A stretch of 64,000 nt of DNA from CAZJYI01 sp964550025 (lineage in GTDB: Bacteria > Verrucomicrobiota > Kiritimatiellia > UBA8416 > CAYOBW01): NCBI GenBank assembly GCA_964550025.1, contig CAZJYI010000054.1, forward strand, positions 3,569 through 67,568, in the 5' to 3' direction. A program made the position numbers and the translations under genes. Below, piece by piece: positions 50,597 to 59,300 of the stretch. Numbering within the stretch: position 1 is the first letter of the stretch; the number at the start of each line of letters is the position of its first letter. Under the pieces are notes generated by a model that worked only from the letters and a program-made list of their open reading frames with translations, did no database searches and was not told the origin of the DNA.

Positions 50597-50622
50597 TTCT
50601 GTGTCGTGAATGACAGGAATCG

Positions 50623-50682
50623 AAGTTGAAGAGAATGCTTCAAGACCACCTGTAAAGAACGAAGGACACCTTCCCGCTGTGA
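50623..50682 (+). pseudogene. Remnant of a sulfatase C-terminus
   Basis: Read in one frame this gives KLKRMLQDHL, a stop, then RTKDTFPL and a stop. It matches the end of the Tat-exported sulfatase (VLKGMLRDHLKKTNDSFPL). One lysine codon has become TAA. Only the last ~20 codons remain, directly followed by the remnant of the next gene type in the operon, so this is the edge of a decayed duplicate. Confidence 0.7.
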
Positions 50683-50687
50683 AACAG

Positions 50688-51008
50688 ATGAGAGTGTGGA
50701 CCGCACATCGCACTGACCGACTGAGGTGCGGGTTACTCGCAGTCAGGTCGGCCATTTCGTGTGCATGCCTTGTCGTGGCGCATACCCCCGGCACCGGCAT
50801 GTGGCTGCATCTGGTGGTCAACGTGGACCGCGGATCGGGATTGGTATCCCTATACCTGAACGGCGCTCTTGTCAGCATGAAGGACTTCAGCGCGCTCCGT
50901 GAGAATAACATCGACAGCGACGCGCCGCTCACCATCGGGTCAGGTTCCTCCCTGCCGTGGCTGACGGAGTTTGTGCTTGCTGTCAGGTTTCTTCGAAGCG
51001 TACCATGA
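50688..51008 (+). pseudogene. Remnant of a beta-helix/LamG (fucosidase-type) gene, internally deleted
   Basis: The 106-residue frame starts MRVWTAHRTDRLRCGLLAV, a signal-like N-terminus ending in ACLVVA as in the GH29 protein (YACLVVALSARG). It then jumps straight into that protein's LamG domain: HTPGTGMWLHLVVNV ... LYLNGALVS ... DAPLTIGSGSSLPW. The junction lies at CTTGTCGTGGCG (50769-50780). The same words occur in the intact gene at both deletion ends (CTTGTCGTGGCG near 39283 and CTTGTAGTGGCG near 41699), so a microhomology deletion of ~2.4 kb explains it. The 3' end diverges and stops. Non-functional. Confidence 0.75.
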
Positions 51009-51107
51009 GCGCGAGATCCGAAGCACAAGTGAGGGGGCACGCGAAGAGCGACTTCGGTGACCTGTTAGGCTGGTATATTTTGGGAATCGGTCGAGGCGTG
51101 GTCCAGA

Positions 51108-52151
51108 ATGGGTAGAACAGAGAAGACGGCTGGCCCCGGGGGCGACATCGGTCAGGCTTCATGCGCCTCGGGTGTGCGGTGGATTACGGTGGTTGCGCGA
51201 GTTATCGGTGTCTGCTGTGCCGCTTATCTGGTTGCTTACGCAGGAAGAGGAACGCCTCTTCTTCTGGGGAGGGCGGCTGCCACATACCTGCAACTGCCGT
51301 TCTCTCCAGAGAAGATGCTGCGCAAGCAGTATGGCGTCATGTTCGACATGGTGCAAAAAGTGACAACAGGATTCCCTCCGCGCACCGTGCCACTTCTGCG
51401 TAGCGGAACGGGCATTGCCAGCAAGAAAGTGGGGCATATTGTCAATGCCGTGGGCGAGCCGGAGCTTCGGAGCACCAACGCATTCTATCTGGTCCATGAC
51501 GTTCCGCGCGACCAGATTGACAGGCAATTCGCCGTATTCCAGCGTGGAATGCAGGGCTCGCGGCGGGTGGCCGTGCCGGCGGGTAGTCCGGTTCGCTTTC
51601 GTTTTCCGATTCTGGCCATGGTGCGGGGCCAAACGATGCGCTTCGACTCCCTGGATGCCGTCGAGTTCTGGGCTTCGCCCGAACGTCCGGGGACTTGTGA
51701 CATCAGTGTGAGCGTCTGCCTCAGGCGGGACGGCAGGGACCTTTACCGTAGAGTCGCCGGCGGCACGTTGGCCATTGGGCATGAAGGAGTGCAGCGGCAC
51801 ATATTCCCTTCACCGGCCGCGCTTCTCGAGGAAGGGATCGACGTGACCCGCCCGGCTATTCTCGAAATGACTCTCGATGTTCCGGCTGACATCCTGGTCG
51901 GTGGCGCTCAGAAACCCAACCAGTCTATCGAGATTGGCGGCGAGCTCCATCGGGACATGGCCTTGGTTTGTACCGTGGCCGGCCGACTCGTTGATACGCG
52001 GCCGTATACTCAGATGGAACAGTTGGGCCCGTCTGCTCTCATCTTTGGCAGAACGGATATTCTGCGCGCCCTTGATATCCGCCCGCCATACGGGGCAGAC
52101 GATTATCTGAAGATCGGCAGGAGTATTACTCGGGCGGAGCCCGGCAAATGA
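51108..52151 (+). CDS. Membrane-anchored protein of unknown function
   Basis: 347 residues. A charged N-terminus is followed by one membrane helix (about 25-47, WITVVARVIGVCCAAYLVAYA), and the remainder lies outside. The external part is mainly beta-strand (RVAVPAGSPVRFRFPILAM, CDISVSVCLRRDGRDLYRRV, PAILEMTLDVPADILVGG), suggesting a carbohydrate- or lipid-carrier-binding sandwich. It is followed after 25 bases by a polytopic glycosyltransferase-like protein and is probably its partner. I do not recognise the family. A start at 51108 is assumed; the ribosome binding site is weak. Confidence 0.68.
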   Translation: MGRTEKTAGPGGDIGQASCASGVRWITVVARVIGVCCAAYLVAYAGRGTPLLLGRAAATYLQLPFSPEKMLRKQYGVMFDMVQKVTTGFPPRTVPLLRSGTGIASKKVGHIVNAVGEPELRSTNAFYLVHDVPRDQIDRQFAVFQRGMQGSRRVAVPAGSPVRFRFPILAMVRGQTMRFDSLDAVEFWASPERPGTCDISVSVCLRRDGRDLYRRVAGGTLAIGHEGVQRHIFPSPAALLEEGIDVTRPAILEMTLDVPADILVGGAQKPNQSIEIGGELHRDMALVCTVAGRLVDTRPYTQMEQLGPSALIFGRTDILRALDIRPPYGADDYLKIGRSITRAEPGK

Positions 52152-52176
52152 CCGGAAGGCGGAGAGGTTTCGCGAT

Positions 52177-53595
52177 GTGCGATATGTCCTGACATTGCTT
52201 GCGCAGATCCTGATGTATTCAGCGGTGGGCTTCTCGGCCTGGGCGGCTTTGAGTCACCGGCTGCGTCTGAAAGAACCTCCCCTGCCCTTTGCGAGGCCGT
52301 TGCTTGGCATCCTGGTCCTGTCCTGGTTCCAACTCTTTGCTGCGCGGTTCGGTTTGCCGCGGACGCGTGGCTGTTTCATCTGCATCGCGGCTTGCGCTGC
52401 CATCTTCCCGCTGGTCGCCGGCGGCGTCCGCCCACGGTTACCTTCTTCTGGCTGGGCCAGGATGGCTGAGATTGGCCGCGTCTGGCGCAGGCCGGTCTAC
52501 GGGCGGGATGACCTCCTGTTTCTCGTTGCGGCGGCCGTGATAGTGATCGCTTGGTTGTTGTTGGCGCTTGTCACCGGCTTCAATCTGGTGCCGGTTGGAG
52601 ACGCGCACACCTGGGGAGCATTCTCTTGTCGGTGGGCGTTTGTTTCGCCCCTTTCGTACGCGCAGACTCGACCACCGCTTACGAACTGGGTTGAAGCCCT
52701 CAATATGGTGCTGCTCGGAGCGAAGGAACTGAACTCAGGATTGCTTGCGCTGTGGCTAATGCATGTCGTGGCTATTGGAATGGTGTATGGCCTGATGACA
52801 AGGCTGACCAATCGCTGGGTTGCTCTCCTGCTTGCGTTGGTGCTCACCCTTTCCCCCGACTATGTTCACAACGTATTCCTTGGCTATCGCGACGCCCTGC
52901 TGGCCAAGATGGTGTGTTGCGTCTTGCTGGCCGCTGCCTGGTCTGTTCGTGAGCCGGGGTCGCGCAGCCGCTCCATTGCGTTGGGAATGGCGATGGCAGC
53001 CGCATCGCTAACGAAGGCCGAAGGTCTCTTTCTGTGTCTTGGCGCCCTGGCTGTGTCGGGTCTTGCGCTGATCATGGCAGTAGGCTTGCGTTCGTGGAAG
53101 CGGGTTCTGCTCTGGATCGTCCCGGCCTTGCTGGTTCTCGTTCTGTTCTTTGGCGGTTGGCATGTTGTCCGTACTTGCGCTACCGGTACGCTGAGGCTCT
53201 CCGAATTCGACACGCCCGTGAACGAGATGCTCGCCCGGTTTACCGCTCATCGCGCCGCTACTGTGATGAGGGGCCTTTGGTACTTCCTGAGACGGCCAAC
53301 GTTCGGCCTCGCGTTGGGTGCCATGCTGGTGATTCTCCCCATGAAGGGGATACCCAAATGGCCGCTGCAGTTGGGCGCAACGATCCTGCTCTGGTTGGCT
53401 CTGATCTTCGCCATTTACATGTCAACACCCGCCGAGTTGAAGTATCACCTGACGATGAGTCTGCCGCGGGTGATGTTCTCTCCCCAGGCTGCCGCCTACT
53501 GCCTCATCCTGTGCGCCTGCTTCGCTCGAGGAAACAGTGAGAATCACGCTGTTGTTCCGATGGAGAGTGCCGACGCGGATGATGTCTGTTCATAG
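52177..53595 (+). CDS. Polytopic membrane glycosyltransferase-like protein (ArnT/PMT type)
   Basis: GTG start with GGAGAGG upstream; 472 residues with about 11-12 membrane helices. The first large loop holds VPVGDAHTWGAFSCRWAF, placed like the acidic catalytic loop of GT-C enzymes such as ArnT and protein mannosyltransferases, followed by RPPLTNWVEALNMVLLG and LGYRDALLAKM. These enzymes transfer sugars from polyprenyl-phosphate donors to lipids or proteins on the outer face of the membrane. Donor and acceptor cannot be told from sequence. The 3' end overlaps a minus-strand oxidoreductase remnant, so the last ~17 codons may be altered. Confidence 0.75.
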   Translation: MRYVLTLLAQILMYSAVGFSAWAALSHRLRLKEPPLPFARPLLGILVLSWFQLFAARFGLPRTRGCFICIAACAAIFPLVAGGVRPRLPSSGWARMAEIGRVWRRPVYGRDDLLFLVAAAVIVIAWLLLALVTGFNLVPVGDAHTWGAFSCRWAFVSPLSYAQTRPPLTNWVEALNMVLLGAKELNSGLLALWLMHVVAIGMVYGLMTRLTNRWVALLLALVLTLSPDYVHNVFLGYRDALLAKMVCCVLLAAAWSVREPGSRSRSIALGMAMAAASLTKAEGLFLCLGALAVSGLALIMAVGLRSWKRVLLWIVPALLVLVLFFGGWHVVRTCATGTLRLSEFDTPVNEMLARFTAHRAATVMRGLWYFLRRPTFGLALGAMLVILPMKGIPKWPLQLGATILLWLALIFAIYMSTPAELKYHLTMSLPRVMFSPQAAAYCLILCACFARGNSENHAVVPMESADADDVCS

Positions 53596-53855
53596 GCCAC
53601 GGCAGAAGGCGAGTGAGCCTTTGGCGGGGGCTCGTTGCGGCACGACGGGTGGGTTGGGATGTCATCGCATGCAGCGAATGCCTCGTACGAGTCAAAGCAA
53701 TGCTTGGCGCCATGCTCCTGCGCAAAGGCCTGCGCACGCTCCAGGCTGCGCGAGGGCACCGCGGTCACAGCCGCATCGCTGACGGCCTGCAACCCCTTTG
53801 CGAACTTGTGCGCAATCGATCCCGGACCAACGATTCCCCAACGAACAGCGTCCAT
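53544..53855 (-). pseudogene. N-terminal fragment of a Gfo/Idh/MocA-family oxidoreductase
   Basis: The ATG at 53855 has GGGGGAG in front. MDAVRWGIVGPGSIAHKFAKG is the NAD(P)-binding start of the family, followed by SRSLERAQAFAQEHGAKH and SYEAFAA. After about 70 residues (near 53640) homology stops and the frame ends at 53544 inside the 3' end of the convergent glycosyltransferase-like gene. Family members have ~330-400 residues, so this is a truncated remnant. It still keeps a good translation start, which suggests recent breakage. Confidence 0.72.
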
Positions 53856-54073
53856 GATGACTCCCCCGGTTTGATGGCTTTCGGCTGAGAATGCCCGCAG
53901 GCTTGACGCCAACGCCCCATTGCGCCCATTCTCCTCCTGGCGGTCGACCGGGAAAGGGTTTCGAGAACACGGGCGAGTATAGCGCAGGGGCATTGCCCCC
54001 AAGAAGGGCTCGTACCACTGGCAGGAAAGACGAGCGATAACCTGAGGCTATCCACTCTCTACACGAGGAAGGC

Positions 54074-56236
54074 ATGGGCGCCATGCACAATTCTCTCCAA
54101 GTCGCGACCGCCATGCTCCGCGTGTCGGTGATGGTTTTGGCTGGCCTCGTTCTGATAATCCCCCCGGATGATGCCGTTGGTGACGCGCACAAGCCAGTCG
54201 TCTCCAACTCCCTCGTCATCTTCGAAGACGATTTCTCCACCTATCCGACTGGCCCTCTCTCGTCGAAATACACCGCGGTGCACGAGTACCATTGGCTACC
54301 CAAGAAGGCGTCATGGGGCCCTTGGGACGAGGCGGTCTACTGGGCGTTCTTCGGTGTCCGGGAAGAAGGCGGACCAGCGTGGCATATCCGTGACGTCGAC
54401 GGACGCAAGGTGATGCGCCAGGCCCAGGAGATATGGGAGGAAGACAGGAACGCCGTGGTTGTGGCCGGTGACGATCTGTGGACCGACTACACGCTTGAGG
54501 TCGAGCTCGTACCTCGCTCACTGGAACACCCCGTAGGCATCATCTACCGCGTGGCCAACTCGCGAAACTTCTACATGCTCTCGCTTCGGGAGGGGCACAA
54601 GTGGGTTTGGACCAGGCGCATCCACCAGGCCTGGACGGTTAACAAAGTGCGTAACGATGCCCGGTACGCGATCGGAGACCCCCAGACACTTAAGGTCGAA
54701 GTCCAGGGCTGTAGTCACACGTTCTATCTCAACGGCAGACAGATGGCTGAAATCACGCGTCGCGACCATCATCATCCGACCGGCAAGATCGGTATGATTG
54801 CGAATAGCCCGTGTGACTATCGACGTGTACGGGTCACGATGAGCCAAGAGGCCCACGCCGCCTACGTTCAACGCAAGGCCGCCGTACGCAAGGAACTTCT
54901 CGCCTTGCAGAAGGCGTATCCCCAGCCCCGGCTCTGGAAGAAAATCGACCTGCGGGGATTGGCGGTCAATGGCCGGCAGATCCGTTGGGGAGACCTGAAT
55001 GGCGATGGCACGCTGGAGTTCGTGGTCGCACAGAGGCCGAAAGGCGTTGACAAGCTCCTCCGGCGCTCGATTCAAGGCATGACGGCGTTTGCGCTCAACG
55101 GCTGCGTCCTGTGGCAATGGGGCCGCCACGACAAGACGCCGGAACCGTGCGCCACCGACCTGACATACCAGCTTTGCGATCTGGACGGCGACGGCAAGTG
55201 CGAGGTCGTCGTCTCGCACCGCTTCAAGATTGAGGTCCTCGATGGAATGACAGGCAAGCGTCGCTCCAGTGTGCCGACGCCGCAACACGGCCCCAAGCAT
55301 CCCGACTCCTTCTACGCAGAGGATCGCTACGAGCGGATTCCGTCGGGCGTTCTCTGCTTCTGCGACCTGACCGGCAAGGGACGCGTGGGTGATTTCCTGA
55401 TCAAGGACGACTACAACAACGTCTGGGCCTATGACAGGGGATTCAGACAACTCTGGACTCGCTGTCTCAACGCGGGACACTACCCCTACGTCCGTGACGT
55501 GGATGGCGATGGCCGGGACGAGATCCTCCTGGGCTATTCGCTTCTGGACGATGACGGCACGCTGCTGTTTGACCTGGGGTTTCAGGATCATTCGGACGGC
55601 GTGTTCATGGGGGACCTCGGTGGTGCCGTATCTTCCGGCCCACGGGCTTACTTCTGCGCGGGCGAGGAGGGTGTCGCGGTTTCGGATTTGCGGGGTGAGG
55701 TCGAGTACAAGGAGATACTCGGCCACGCGCAGCGCATGGCCATCGGCGACTTCCGTCCCACGGTGCCGGGGTGCGAAGTGGCTCACGTCACGTACTGGGG
55801 GGAACACAACATCATCACCATCCATCGCGCGGACGGCTACAAACTCGGCGAGTACCAGCCGCACTACAACAGTTCCACCCTGGCGGCCGCCGACTGGCGG
55901 GGCGACGGAACAGCGCTACTGCTGATATCCGGAGATGAAGCCCGAGGCGGCATGATTGACGGCTGGGGGCGACAGGTCGTGCGCTTCAGCGAACCCGGCC
56001 GCCCTGTCATGTGTTGTGACGCGATCGACCTGACCGGCGACACACGCGATGAGATCGTTCTCTGGGACCATGACCGGATGTGGATCTACACACAGGAGAA
56101 CAACGTTCCCGCGCCGACCCCGATCGTGCCCCTCTACAAACCGCCACTTCACAGCCGCAGTAACTACCAGGTGTCATGGGCAGTCCCCGTCGCGTCTCCA
56201 GACGAGAAAACGCGGAAGACGCGCGTGTACGAGTAG
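54074..56236 (+). CDS. Secreted protein: concanavalin-like (DUF1080-type) domain plus FG-GAP propeller
   Basis: 720 residues with a signal segment (MLRVSVMVLAGLVLII). The start at 54074 is very close to GAGGAAGG; the ATG at 54083 has better spacing. Residues ~45-265 form a jelly-roll like DUF1080/3-keto-disaccharide-hydrolase proteins (IFEDDFSTYPTGPL, WTDYTLEVELVPRS, VGIIYRVANSRNFYML, TFYLNGRQMAEI). Residues ~300-690 are an FG-GAP-type propeller (DLNGDGTLE, DLDGDGKCE, DVDGDGRDE, DLTGDTRDE). The segment LYKPPLHSRSNYQVSW is typical of the end of such propellers. The final residues RVYE and the stop codon are supplied by palindromic repeat B. Probable polysaccharide-binding or -degrading surface protein. 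Confidence 0.82.
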   Translation: MGAMHNSLQVATAMLRVSVMVLAGLVLIIPPDDAVGDAHKPVVSNSLVIFEDDFSTYPTGPLSSKYTAVHEYHWLPKKASWGPWDEAVYWAFFGVREEGGPAWHIRDVDGRKVMRQAQEIWEEDRNAVVVAGDDLWTDYTLEVELVPRSLEHPVGIIYRVANSRNFYMLSLREGHKWVWTRRIHQAWTVNKVRNDARYAIGDPQTLKVEVQGCSHTFYLNGRQMAEITRRDHHHPTGKIGMIANSPCDYRRVRVTMSQEAHAAYVQRKAAVRKELLALQKAYPQPRLWKKIDLRGLAVNGRQIRWGDLNGDGTLEFVVAQRPKGVDKLLRRSIQGMTAFALNGCVLWQWGRHDKTPEPCATDLTYQLCDLDGDGKCEVVVSHRFKIEVLDGMTGKRRSSVPTPQHGPKHPDSFYAEDRYERIPSGVLCFCDLTGKGRVGDFLIKDDYNNVWAYDRGFRQLWTRCLNAGHYPYVRDVDGDGRDEILLGYSLLDDDGTLLFDLGFQDHSDGVFMGDLGGAVSSGPRAYFCAGEEGVAVSDLRGEVEYKEILGHAQRMAIGDFRPTVPGCEVAHVTYWGEHNIITIHRADGYKLGEYQPHYNSSTLAAADWRGDGTALLLISGDEARGGMIDGWGRQVVRFSEPGRPVMCCDAIDLTGDTRDEIVLWDHDRMWIYTQENNVPAPTPIVPLYKPPLHSRSNYQVSWAVPVASPDEKTRKTRVYE

Positions 56237-56307
56237 GTGTACGAGTACGGCTGGATAGGATGGAATCGACCCCCGTACTCGTACACGCACTCCTACACAC
56301 CAATCTC
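56222..56307. repeat. Palindromic repeat B, copy 2, followed by a half-site of repeat A
   Basis: The arms match copy 1 at 26051-26136: CGTGTACGAGTAGGTG then TACGAGTACGG on the left, CCCGTACTCGTACACGC then ACTCCTACACACC on the right, ending AATCTC. The loop differs. The element supplies the stop codon of the upstream gene (GAG TAG) and lies between two convergent genes, where its hairpin could stop transcription from both sides. At 56331-56342 TTTGTAGTGGCG is a half-site of palindromic repeat A. Confidence 0.75.
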
Positions 56308-56367
56308 TTCGCTCACTGGTGGAACTCGCCTTTGTAGTGGCGGGTTACTAAGAACGAGTCACCTAGA

Positions 56368-59300
56368 TCACGGTCTTTTTGCGCTTTCCGGCGGCCCCGC
56401 TCCGTCGGGCGCCCGCATCTTGCGGTCCAGCGTCAACACCATCCGGTCGAACGCGCAACCGTCTTCGCGCATCCAGACGTTGAGTGTGCGGAGCCCCGCG
56501 CAATCGACGTCGAAGCTCCAGTCGCGGTGTCGCTGCCATTGCAGCTTGCCGAACCCCATGTGGAACAAGCTGCGATCGGTCGTTTTCATGTCCAGGCCGA
56601 TGTAGACCGAGTCGCTATTGGGATTGCGCCCCCATGTGCGCATCCAAACCGAATACCTGCCCTTAGCGGGGAAATCGACGAGGTAATCCAGACGGGGACA
56701 CAGTCTTTCAAAACCGGAGTCGACCTGAACGCCGCGATCCGGAAGCGCTGCCATCATCCCCTTCCCCGCGCACCCTCCGCCCTTGGAGGTCAGCTTCCAC
56801 GCAATCCCCTCGGCGCTCCCGGCGCCCGGTACGCTGCGAGTGAAGCTCTCCGCTTCGATCACAATCGTCTTACCGTCCGCGCTTCGGAACGCATCGGCCT
56901 GCTCCCACTCCGCCGTGGCCTCGACGGAGGGTTTCGTGGTGTTGCCGCACGTGTCCCGCATCCGCACGCGGTAGGTGTAACGTTGCTCGGGGTCGACACC
57001 CGAATCCTCGTAAACCGGCGTCTTGATCCAGCCGCTGTCGTCGCCTCCCGGATTGCCGGACGTTTCCTCGAACAGGTATTCCACTCCGCCCAGCGGATCC
57101 ACGCCGGCAACGGCCTGCATCGTAACCTTGGTGGGACTCGCAAATACGGGCAGTGACGCGAACCGGGCCGGGTCGGGGGACGGCGGCACATCGTCCTCCA
57201 ACGGCACGGAGTAGACCTCCAGGTTGTCGATTTCCCCCTCGAAGAAGCCGCCCTTCCTGCCGCGCCCCAGGTAGCACGCCGTGGCATCTACATCCTCCGG
57301 ATTCAGCGTCATCTTGTTGTTGGCCGCCACTTCCATGCCGTTGTGGTACAACTTGCCCGTATCGCCGGAGAGCACGACCATCAATTCCGTCGGCTTGGCA
57401 GTGTCCACCGGCGGCCCCGTGAGCGACTGCTTTATGCCATCCCTGCAAATGGCGAACTCGCTCTGCAAAACGTCGATGCCAAGAGAGACGCTGTCGCCGT
57501 CGGCATTGGAGCAGTCAAGAACGCGCACTGCACCTTTTACCTGCGGCAGCACAGTCACCTTGATGGTCATGTCCCGCATATCGGCCACGTCCTTCTGCAG
57601 CTCGACGAACTGGTCGCGCCCGTTCAGGATCAGCGACCCACCCGCGACCTGCGGAGCGCCAACAAGGTAGCCCCAGGTGGCGCCGAAATCATCGCGCACC
57701 ATCCACTCGTGGGGCTTGTCGAACGTCATCCGCACGTAGAGGCCGCCAAACTCCTCGTCCACCTCGCCCGGATTCTTCCCCTTGCTCCAGCTCCAGGTGA
57801 ACCACTTCCCCTTGTCGATGTCGTTGCTCTTGCGGTAGGAACCGTCAAGCATGGCGCTGCCGCGCACCGGGCCGGAGGACCAGGCCACACCCTTGATCAC
57901 GGCAAACCCGCCGCAGGACTGCCTCTCCATCGTGCCGTGCTCGATGACCTTCGCGTGGTCCTTGACAATGGCGCGCCCGCGCACACGCCCCCAGTCCCTC
58001 ACCCTGGCGTGGTCCTGGACAACCGATTGTCCTTCCACGAGCGCATGGTCGCTGACCACGGCATTGCCGCGCACGGTAGCGTCGCGCACGACCGCATAGT
58101 CTTCGACACGCGCCTGACCAAGCACCTTCGACCTGCCGAGCACCTGCGCGTTGGGGCCCACGTAGGCGCTGGGTTCCACTTCCGCCGTCGCTGCAACGAA
58201 CCCTCCGCCGTTGGGATGCGGAGTGGCGGCAGCATCAGGTGTCTCCGGCAGCAACACGTCGATCGGCTCGCATCCGAACAGTTTGACTTTGTAGGGGAAC
58301 TTCTCCTGCTCGAGCGACCGGAAGTCGCCGGTTATGTTGATCGGCATCACCTTCGTCGGGGTGGCGCAGACGACGAGGTAGAGCTCTTTCGTTCCGGCCG
58401 TCTCGAGAGTGACCGGGTCTGCCACGCCTCCGATATCGCCGTAGACCGGTTTGCCTTCGGGGCTCACGCCGACGAATGCCATACGCCAGTCGGAGCCGCG
58501 CTCTTTGCTCATGTAACCCCGCAGAACGGCCGAGGCCGTCCCTCCCGAAGCCTTGAGAGGGCAGATGTTGTAGGCGAGTTGCTGCGGCGTCATTTCCTTG
58601 GGCGGCCGCCACCAGGCTGTGTCGTACGGGATTCTCTCGAGCGTGACACGCCCGTACCGCAACATCTCCGCCTTGTTGCGCTCCGCGTCCGCCTTGTACA
58701 GGTCGGCGGGTTTGTCGCCGTAGATCTCGAAGTCCCAGGTCACACATTTCTGCACCATGCGCGTCCACTCGTACGCCAGCGGCGTGGACGGATCGGGGTC
58801 GAGTTTGGTGAACGCCGTCCAGGGATACTCGTTCTTGTTCTCCTTTGTGCCGCCGTCGTACCAGAGCTTGGAGATGAACATCGGTCCGTACTCCGGCGTC
58901 TGCGCCAGGTGCTCGAACATGAGCCGGGCGTGGTAGTAGCAGCGGCCGTTGGCGGGAAAGAACATGCTCACCCGGCTGCAACAGTTGGGTGGCACGGTCT
59001 GGTAGATGCCCGCGTAGGTCTGCGGGAAATTGGCATGGGCTTCCCAGTAATTGCCCTGCATCGTCCCGCCGGTCATGCCCTGCAGGCCGTGAACGAGCTC
59101 GTGTGGATTGATGTGCCCCACCCCCTGGCACCCCCAGCCGAATCCGCGTTTGCCGTCCCAGCCCATCCAGCTCCCCTTGGAGGGCTGGTTCGGAGTCTTG
59201 TACTTGATGCCGTCCCCTCGAAACTCGCGCTTGTTGCTGACCACCGACGAGCGCATGGCCAGGTTCTCCGAGTACAGATGGTAGATCTCCTCGGCCAGTT

